NCBI GenBank assembly: GCA_016703605.1
Contig: JADJBU010000026.1
Span: 1 to 64,000 of the forward strand
Direction of reading: 5' to 3'
Length of the DNA stretch: 64,000 nucleotides
From: Candidatus Villigracilis adiacens
GTDB taxonomy: Bacteria; Chloroflexota; Anaerolineae; Anaerolineales; Villigracilaceae
The notes beneath the pieces were generated by a model, which saw only the letters and a list, made by a program, of their open reading frames with translations, was not told the origin of the DNA and searched no databases. Made by a program: the position numbers and the translations under genes. Below, piece after piece: positions 59,647-64,000 of this stretch (its first letter is position 1; each line of letters opens with the position of its first letter).

Positions 59647-59705
59647 CGATGTTTTACGATACGCTTACATGACATTATCAATCCTGAAACACAAACACGC
59701 CATAC

Positions 59706-59823
59706 GTGTGCAAGCAAAGGTTGTCAATGTAGACTGCGACATCTCCCGATTTTGCTCGAAAGTCGGGAGATGTCGCCATGGCGCCGCTTTCGACTCCGTG
59801 CCTGACATGTTTTGCTTGCACAC
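59706..59823 (+). mobile_element. MITE-like element, 118 bp
   Basis: Inverted termini GTGTGCAAGCAAAGGTTGTC and the inverse GTGTGCAAGCAAAACATGTC, with the family core CATCTCCCGATTTTGCTCGA and AAGTCGGGAGATGTCGCC forming an internal hairpin. It is the shortest complete copy. The 8-base flanks (CGCCATAC and CAAAAAGT) do not match, so no target duplication is left; the right flank CAAAAAGT is repeated at 59953-59960. Confidence 0.7.
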
Positions 59824-59960
59824 CAAAAAGTCGGGTATGACGCAAAAGTATCGGTATTTTCCTTGAATGCTCCCCGGCGCAGGGTTTTCGGCGCAACACG
59901 CCGCCGGGGACGGCGGCTTTGAGCAAGTCACCGATACTTTTGCGCTACACATCAAAAAGT
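59824..59960. repeat. Second inverted-repeat element next to the MITE
   Basis: GCAAAAGTATCGGT (59842-59855) and ACCGATACTTTTGC (59930-59943) are perfect 14-bp inverted repeats around a GC-rich core. The 8-base word CAAAAAGT stands at both edges (59824-59831 and 59953-59960), as a target duplication would. Termini differ from the GTGTGCAAGC family. The remainder of 59591-60091 shows no gene. Confidence 0.5.
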
Positions 59961-60091
59961 ACGCAGACTTTTTGATTCCGCCGAGACATGGGAGAAACGG
60001 GCGACCCCCAAAATTCACAATACATCCGCGCCAATTGCTACAATGGAAACAAATCCAGCCTGTGTTTCGTCAATATCAAAAAGGAGCATCC

Positions 60092-61354
60092 ATGAAAAAA
60101 CTTGTCATTGTTTCGACCGTCTTATCCATCCTGCTTGCGGCTTGCGGCGGCGGAGGTTCGGCTGGGCTGGCTGAATCAAGCCGGGCGCGCGAGAATACCC
60201 CCAACGTGGACAAGGCGGATATCGATTCCCTTGTAGACGGAAACAACGCCTTCGGGCTGGACCTTTACCAATCGCTTCGGAACCGCGACGAGAACCTGAT
60301 CCTGTCGCCGTTCAGCATTTCCCTCGCCCTCGCCATGACGTACTCCGGCGCAAGAGGCGAGACTGAAACCCAAATGGCAGACACGCTGAACTTCACCGGT
60401 CGGGAACGAACCCATCCCGCCTTCAACGCGCTCGACCTCGCGCTGGAAGCCCAGGGCATCATCCTCGATAAGGAACAGGAGCCGATGCAACTGGACATCG
60501 CCAACGCCGTCTTCGCCGAGCAGACCTTCGCCTTCCTGCCCGATTTTCTGGATACGCTTTCAGTCAACTACGGCGCAGGCATCCGCCTGATGGATTTCGC
60601 CAATAACCCGGACCCTTCGCGCAAAGAGATCAACCAATGGGTCAGCGATGAGACCAAAGACAAGATCAACGACCTGCTGCCGGAAAACGCGGTTACAACA
60701 AACACAAAGATGGTTTTGGTCAACGCGATTTATTTCAAAGCAGACTGGCTTTCCCCGTTTGACGCCAACGACACATACGACGGAACATTCACATTGCTGG
60801 ACGGTTCCGAGGTCACCGCGCCGATGATGGGACAGCGCATGTATATCCCCTACTACGTTGGAGAGGGTTACGCCGCGGCAGAACTTCCCTACGCCGGCGA
60901 TTCAGCGGTGATGACCCTGCTTGTGCCGGATGCAGGCAGGTTTGAAGAGATCGAATCCCAATTGAACGGCGCGATGTTCAGAGAAATGCTGGCAAACCTT
61001 GCCCCGGCAGATGTCACCCTGCGGATGCCGAAATTCGAATACGAAAGTTCCTTTATGCTCTCAGACACGCTGGCAGCCATGGGAATGCCCTTCGCCTTCG
61101 ATGAGAACCGCGCCGATTTCTCCGGCATGACCGACCAGCAAGCCCTGTATATTGGCAATGTCATCCACAAGGCGTTTGTGGCTGTGGATGAAGAAGGCAC
61201 TGAAGCCGCCGCGGCAACCGCCGTCATCATGGAAGGGACGAGCGCGATGATGCCCGAGAACGAACTGCACATCGACCGTCCGTTCATTTACTTCATCCGC
61301 GACCTGGAAAGCGGGCAGATTTTGTTTATTGGGCGGGTGGTGAATCCCCAGTAA
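60092..61354 (+). CDS. Serpin-family protease inhibitor lipoprotein
   Basis: A 420-aa exported serpin. Lipobox LLAACGGGG near residue 18 predicts membrane attachment. Serpin landmarks: NLILSPFSISLALAMTYSGA, KTNTKMVLVNAIYFKADWLS (NAIYFKADW-like strand), LRMPKFEYESSFMLSDTLAA, and FVAVDEEGTEAAAATAVIM (inhibitory hinge with small residues P12-P9), followed by HIDRPFIYFIRDLESGQILF. Counting from the hinge puts P1-P1' at Thr-Ser. The small-residue hinge predicts a true inhibitor rather than a non-inhibitory serpin. Target protease unknown. ATG 60092 follows AAAAGGAGCATCC. Confidence 0.92.
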   Translation: MKKLVIVSTVLSILLAACGGGGSAGLAESSRARENTPNVDKADIDSLVDGNNAFGLDLYQSLRNRDENLILSPFSISLALAMTYSGARGETETQMADTLNFTGRERTHPAFNALDLALEAQGIILDKEQEPMQLDIANAVFAEQTFAFLPDFLDTLSVNYGAGIRLMDFANNPDPSRKEINQWVSDETKDKINDLLPENAVTTNTKMVLVNAIYFKADWLSPFDANDTYDGTFTLLDGSEVTAPMMGQRMYIPYYVGEGYAAAELPYAGDSAVMTLLVPDAGRFEEIESQLNGAMFREMLANLAPADVTLRMPKFEYESSFMLSDTLAAMGMPFAFDENRADFSGMTDQQALYIGNVIHKAFVAVDEEGTEAAAATAVIMEGTSAMMPENELHIDRPFIYFIRDLESGQILFIGRVVNPQ

Positions 61355-61360
61355 AAACTA

Positions 61361-61393
61361 AGACCTGACAGGTTTTGAAAACCTGTCAGGTCT
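61361..61393. terminator. Bidirectional terminator between serpin and nucleosidase genes
   Basis: AGACCTGACAGGTTTT pairs perfectly with AAAACCTGTCAGGTCT around a very short loop. It lies between convergent stops at 61354 and 61396. Confidence 0.85.
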
Positions 61394-61395
61394 CT

Positions 61396-62070
61396 TTAGA
61401 TATTTACACTCCCCAGCCAGCCGGGAAGCTGGTCGAACAATGTTTGCATGATGACCTTCGTCCGTTCTTCGTACAGGGACAGGTTATCGTATGCCTCGCC
61501 CCCCGTTTCACTCACCAGGTCGCTCACGCCGCGCAGGATCAACAACCGCGCGGCGTTCTTTTTTGCCACCCATGCCAATGCGCCTGATTCCCAGTCGCCT
61601 GCAATCGCGCCGAGCGATTTGAGATAAGAAATTTTTTCGGGCGGCAGGTCGCTGTCGGCGGAGGCGAGGATTCCCCTTCGGACGGGATAAGGATGGGGTT
61701 CAGCGAGCCAGCCCAGGTCGAGGGTCGAGGCGTAATAGTCCATGATGTTGGGGGCGCCGATCAACTCGACGATGTCGTAAATGAAAGTCCGCTCGACCAG
61801 CAGGATGTCGCCCAGTTCCGTCACCCCGCTGAAGCCGCCGCAGGTGCCGAGGTTGACGATCAGGCCGGGGCGGTCGTGGTCGATCACGTATTGGATCGCG
61901 CCCGCCGAGGCGATCTTGCCCCAGCCGCTGTGAAGTAAATTCAATTCAAAACCGCCGAGGGTCAACTTTGCCGTGTCGCCATAGGCAGACGGGGCAACGA
62001 CCAGCGAGGGAAAAATTTCTTTAACCGCCTTCCACTCGGCAATGGCGGAGATCATCACGACCACCTTCAT
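61396..62070 (-). CDS. Nucleoside phosphorylase-like hydrolase (MTA/SAH nucleosidase family)
   Basis: A 224-aa protein of the purine nucleoside phosphorylase/MTAN superfamily. It has VNLGTCGGFSGVTELGDILL in place of the usual LGTAGG loop, GIIAS-type text as GILASADSDLPP, and WESGALAWVAKKNAARLLIL with the Glu-Ser/Gly catalytic region, then RGVSDLVSETG. It probably cleaves methylthioadenosine, S-adenosylhomocysteine or a related nucleoside. ATG 62070 overlaps the TGA of the upstream gene (ATGA), so the two are translationally coupled. Confidence 0.82.
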   Translation of the reverse strand: MKVVVMISAIAEWKAVKEIFPSLVVAPSAYGDTAKLTLGGFELNLLHSGWGKIASAGAIQYVIDHDRPGLIVNLGTCGGFSGVTELGDILLVERTFIYDIVELIGAPNIMDYYASTLDLGWLAEPHPYPVRRGILASADSDLPPEKISYLKSLGAIAGDWESGALAWVAKKNAARLLILRGVSDLVSETGGEAYDNLSLYEERTKVIMQTLFDQLPGWLGSVNI

Positions 62071-62552
62071 GCAAGCCTGCCTTCGAGATAATCGAGGATG
62101 AATTGCAGGGCTGCGTCTGCCGAAAGCGATTTGTTCCCAACCCGGTCGCCATCCCAGATGAAATGCCGCGCCTCTTCCCCGCTCGAAGTTGACAGCCCAA
62201 CCCAGACTGTTCCCACGGGTTTATCGGGCGTGCCGCCGCCGGGTCCTGCAATGCCGCTCACGCTGACGGCAATATCGGCGCGATATAACTTTCTCGCGCC
62301 GCGCGCCATTTCGATCACCGTTTCACGCGAGACCGCGCCGTGTCCATTCAGGGTTTCCCACGAAACGCCGAGCAGTTCCGCCTTGGCTTCGTAGGAATAT
62401 GCCACCACCCCGCCCAGAAAGTAATTGGACGAGCCGGGGAGATCCGTGATTCGGCTGGCAACCAACCCTCCGGTGCATGATTCGGCTGTGACAAGTGTGA
62501 AGCGGCGTTCTGTCAGTTTACTGGCTATACGAATTTCCAAAGAATCTGCCAT
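62067..62552 (-). CDS. pncC: CinA C-terminal-domain protein (nicotinamide-nucleotide amidase, PncC-like)
   Basis: A 161-aa stand-alone CinA C-terminal domain. Known PncC enzymes deamidate nicotinamide mononucleotide to nicotinate mononucleotide in NAD recycling. Motifs: VTAESCTGGLVASRITDLPG with the catalytic Ser, FLGGVVAYSYEAKAELLGV, GAVSRETVIEMARGARKLY, and SVSGIAGPGGGTPDKPVGTV. The start is ATG 62552; the upstream extension is not family-like. It overlaps the nucleosidase start. Confidence 0.9.
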   Translation of the reverse strand: MADSLEIRIASKLTERRFTLVTAESCTGGLVASRITDLPGSSNYFLGGVVAYSYEAKAELLGVSWETLNGHGAVSRETVIEMARGARKLYRADIAVSVSGIAGPGGGTPDKPVGTVWVGLSTSSGEEARHFIWDGDRVGNKSLSADAALQFILDYLEGRLA

Positions 62553-62694
62553 GGGTCTCCATTTCCAATGGTCGAATTTTATCAGGAGATTTGCGCCGGA
62601 AATTTCATTGACTTTTATGAAAAAAATATTAGAATAGGTTAACAACCTATCAGAAATGCAAGGTGGCTGAAAAGCCGGTTCTTTTTTTGCCTAA

Positions 62695-62716
62695 GTTTAA
62701 AAATATATTTTTAAAC
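62695..62716. promoter_or_regulatory. 22-bp perfect palindrome before the small HTH-like gene
   Basis: GTTTAAAAATA followed by its exact inverse complement TATTTTTAAAC, 18 bases before the next gene's start. It overlaps its promoter region, so a dimeric regulator site is plausible. A weak GGCT/AGCC hairpin with T-run (62666-62689) lies upstream. Confidence 0.5.
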
Positions 62717-62733
62717 CTGTTTCGAGGTGAACC

Positions 62734-62985
62734 ATGCTGGGATCGATAAGCACACCAGGGGTCAAAAGCCGCGTTCAAACGCTTGCAGAAGGCATTAATA
62801 TGTCCTGCGATGAGTTTATTGGGGAAATGCGTAAATTAGGCTGCAGCGAGCCGACCGCTTTAAAGATCTGGCGTGGGGAATACGAGAAGTTCGATGATTT
62901 CAGCGACAACAACGTTCAATTGAGCAATTTACGAAAAGCATCTGTGGTCTTGAAGGTCGGCACGGGGCAATTATTGCCGGACTGA
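62734..62985 (+). CDS. Small HTH-like protein, 83 aa
   Basis: An 83-aa soluble protein (VKSRVQTLAEGINMSCDEFI, RKLGCSEPTALKIWRGEYEK, NLRKASVVLKVGTGQLLPD). The pattern of short helices resembles XRE/lambda-Cro type HTH proteins (a helix pair around residues 17-50), but no family signature is firm. CGAGGTGAACC precedes ATG 62734, and a 22-bp palindrome lies just upstream, as for a self-regulated DNA-binding protein. The A/T-rich context differs from neighbours. Confidence 0.6.
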   Translation: MLGSISTPGVKSRVQTLAEGINMSCDEFIGEMRKLGCSEPTALKIWRGEYEKFDDFSDNNVQLSNLRKASVVLKVGTGQLLPD

Positions 62986-63045
62986 TTTCACAGGAATTAT
63001 TTTTTTATTTTCCCTCCCCCATTCACAACAAAGAAGGATAACCCA

Positions 63046-64000
63046 ATGAACAAAATATTTTTCACCAAATTCTTTTCGGCAGGTTTGATCGTGATGCTGG
63101 CCCTGGCGACGATGCCAGTCACACCGGCACGGGCGGCGACTTTCACTGTAACCAAAATTGCCGACACAAATGATGGCGCTTGCGATGCCGACTGTTCATT
63201 ACGTGAAGCAGTCGTCGCTGCCAACGCCACTGCCGGGGCGGATATCATCACGCTTGCCAGCGGTTCAACTTATACGCTCTCGATTGCGGGCGCGGGAGAA
63301 GACGCAGCCGCCACCGGCGATCTTGATATAACCGATACCAACAGCCTGACAATCAACACGAGCGGGGCGGGAACAGCCACCATTGACGCCAATGATATTG
63401 ACCGCATCTTTCATGTTTTGGCGGGTTCTTCGCTCAATTTGAACAACATCACAGTAACAGATGGAACCACCACCCTGGGTGGCGGTCTTTACGCTGCGGG
63501 GCCCGTGGACATTACGGGCGGCGCCTTCACAGTTAATCGCGCTACCGGCGCCGGCGACAACCACGGCGGCGCGATCTACGTTGACAATACCACCCTTAAT
63601 GCGTCGGGAGTCACATTTACGGGCAATTTTGGCGATGAAGACGGCGGCACGATCTACTCCATGGGCGCATCCACAGTGATTGTGGATACGAACAGTTCCT
63701 TCACCAACACCAGCAACGGCGATGGTAACGATATTCGGAACGGAGGTTCGATCTATATTGCAGGCGGCACGTTATCGGTCGCCAACACGACCTTCAGCGT
63801 CACGGACCCGGCTGGCAATGGCGGGGCGATTTATTTTGCAGGGAGCACAGCCGCGATCTCGAATAGCATTTTCCAAAATCATAACGGCGGCGATATAGAC
63901 GATGGCGGCGCAATTTATATCAACGCCGGGGATGTAACGATCTCCGGGAGCGATTTCACCGGCAACAGCGCAATAGATGGCGGCGGATCCGACGGCGGCG
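63046..64000 (+). CDS. CSLREA-type beta-helix surface protein, 3' end beyond the window
   Basis: The open frame from ATG 63046 (AAGAAGGATAACCC upstream) stays open to base 64000 (318 codons seen). It starts with a signal peptide (FFSAGLIVMLALATMPVTPA, cleavage near ARAA). The CSLREA motif (CDADCSLREAVVAANATAG) follows at about residues 48-66. Then come beta-helix rungs with Gly-Gly-Ala-Ile-Tyr and Asn-rich turns (GGGLYAAGPVDITGGAFTVN, HGGAIYVDNTTLNASGVTFT, NGGAIYFAGSTAAISNSIFQ). Such proteins are long secreted adhesins of unknown ligand. The end is not in this window. Confidence 0.85.
   Translation, partial: MNKIFFTKFFSAGLIVMLALATMPVTPARAATFTVTKIADTNDGACDADCSLREAVVAANATAGADIITLASGSTYTLSIAGAGEDAAATGDLDITDTNSLTINTSGAGTATIDANDIDRIFHVLAGSSLNLNNITVTDGTTTLGGGLYAAGPVDITGGAFTVNRATGAGDNHGGAIYVDNTTLNASGVTFTGNFGDEDGGTIYSMGASTVIVDTNSSFTNTSNGDGNDIRNGGSIYIAGGTLSVANTTFSVTDPAGNGGAIYFAGSTAAISNSIFQNHNGGDIDDGGAIYINAGDVTISGSDFTGNSAIDGGGSDGG

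Noticed and set aside
1..64000. CRISPR array or cas genes.
   Set aside because: No set of identical short repeats with regular spacers, and no Cas motif, was seen.
1..64000. tRNA or rRNA genes.
   Set aside because: I recognised no GGTTCRA-type T-loop within a cloverleaf and no rRNA landmark; a tool-based scan could still find a short one.

Overview
The window reads as chromosomal DNA of an uncultured Chloroflexota bacterium, most likely class Anaerolineae (inference). The basis is the gene mix: DUF11/SdrD-type giant surface proteins, a CAP-LysM protein, a fused MetV-MetF-like methylenetetrahydrofolate reductase, a CpXC protein, a VTC polyphosphate polymerase, many Thr/Pro-rich lipoproteins, and GC-rich coding DNA with gene-dense, mostly short operons. 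No rRNA, tRNA, CRISPR array, prophage or complete insertion sequence was recognised.

Layout. 1-9.2 kb: an FTR1 iron permease (cut by the left edge), a polyphosphate/surface cluster (DUF4956, VTC polyphosphate polymerase, beta-helix carbohydrate-binding lipoprotein, small membrane proteins, DUF4405) and an OmpR-type response regulator with its histidine kinase. This part carries many frameshifts, whereas the remaining 55 kb carries none that I can see, so indel errors in the assembly are the likely cause. 9.2-13.4 kb: molybdopterin genes moaC-cupin-moaD-moaE, divergent from a ROK sugar kinase, then a class-III aminotransferase. 13.5-25 kb: a TIR-domain protein, a 2,937-residue surface protein that ends in an LPDTG motif followed directly by a sortase domain, and a divergent GAF-PAS histidine kinase. 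25.4-34.8 kb: oligoendopeptidase F, a CpXC protein, a small histidine kinase behind a heterodimeric ABC exporter, and an acyltransferase. 35-44.2 kb: formate/nitrite transporter plus small AsnC-type protein, CAP-LysM protein, MTHFR fusion, divergent pseudouridine synthase and SpoU methyltransferase, cyclophilin lipoprotein, GDSL-like lipoprotein, PspC, a YgjV-GNAT fusion and CarD. 44.6-57.9 kb: membrane proteins, phosphohexomutase, TatD, polyprenyl synthase, YceD, MetG and a Ser/Thr kinase. 58.4-64 kb: an AHSA1-PDZ-DinB fusion, a serpin lipoprotein, nucleosidase plus CinA/PncC, a small HTH-like protein and the start of a CSLREA beta-helix surface protein.

Regulation. At least ten genes have a TATAAT-like -10 hexamer only 6-8 nt before the start codon, predicting leaderless mRNAs; at 39.42 kb two such promoters overlap inside a 17-bp divergent gap. 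In the polyphosphate cluster, three minus-strand promoters and the response-regulator promoter share 11-bp-phased CTGTGAA/TTCACAG repeats, suggesting that the two-component system controls this cluster and itself.

Repeats. Intergenic DNA is rich in dispersed inverted repeats. One family is a MITE-like element with GTGTGCAAGCAAA termini; two copies are flanked by perfect 8-bp target-site duplications. Others are nested palindromes. The most unusual items are the surface protein fused to its own sortase, the phased operator set, the MITE family, and a Met-rich 31-codon ORF between yceD and metG.
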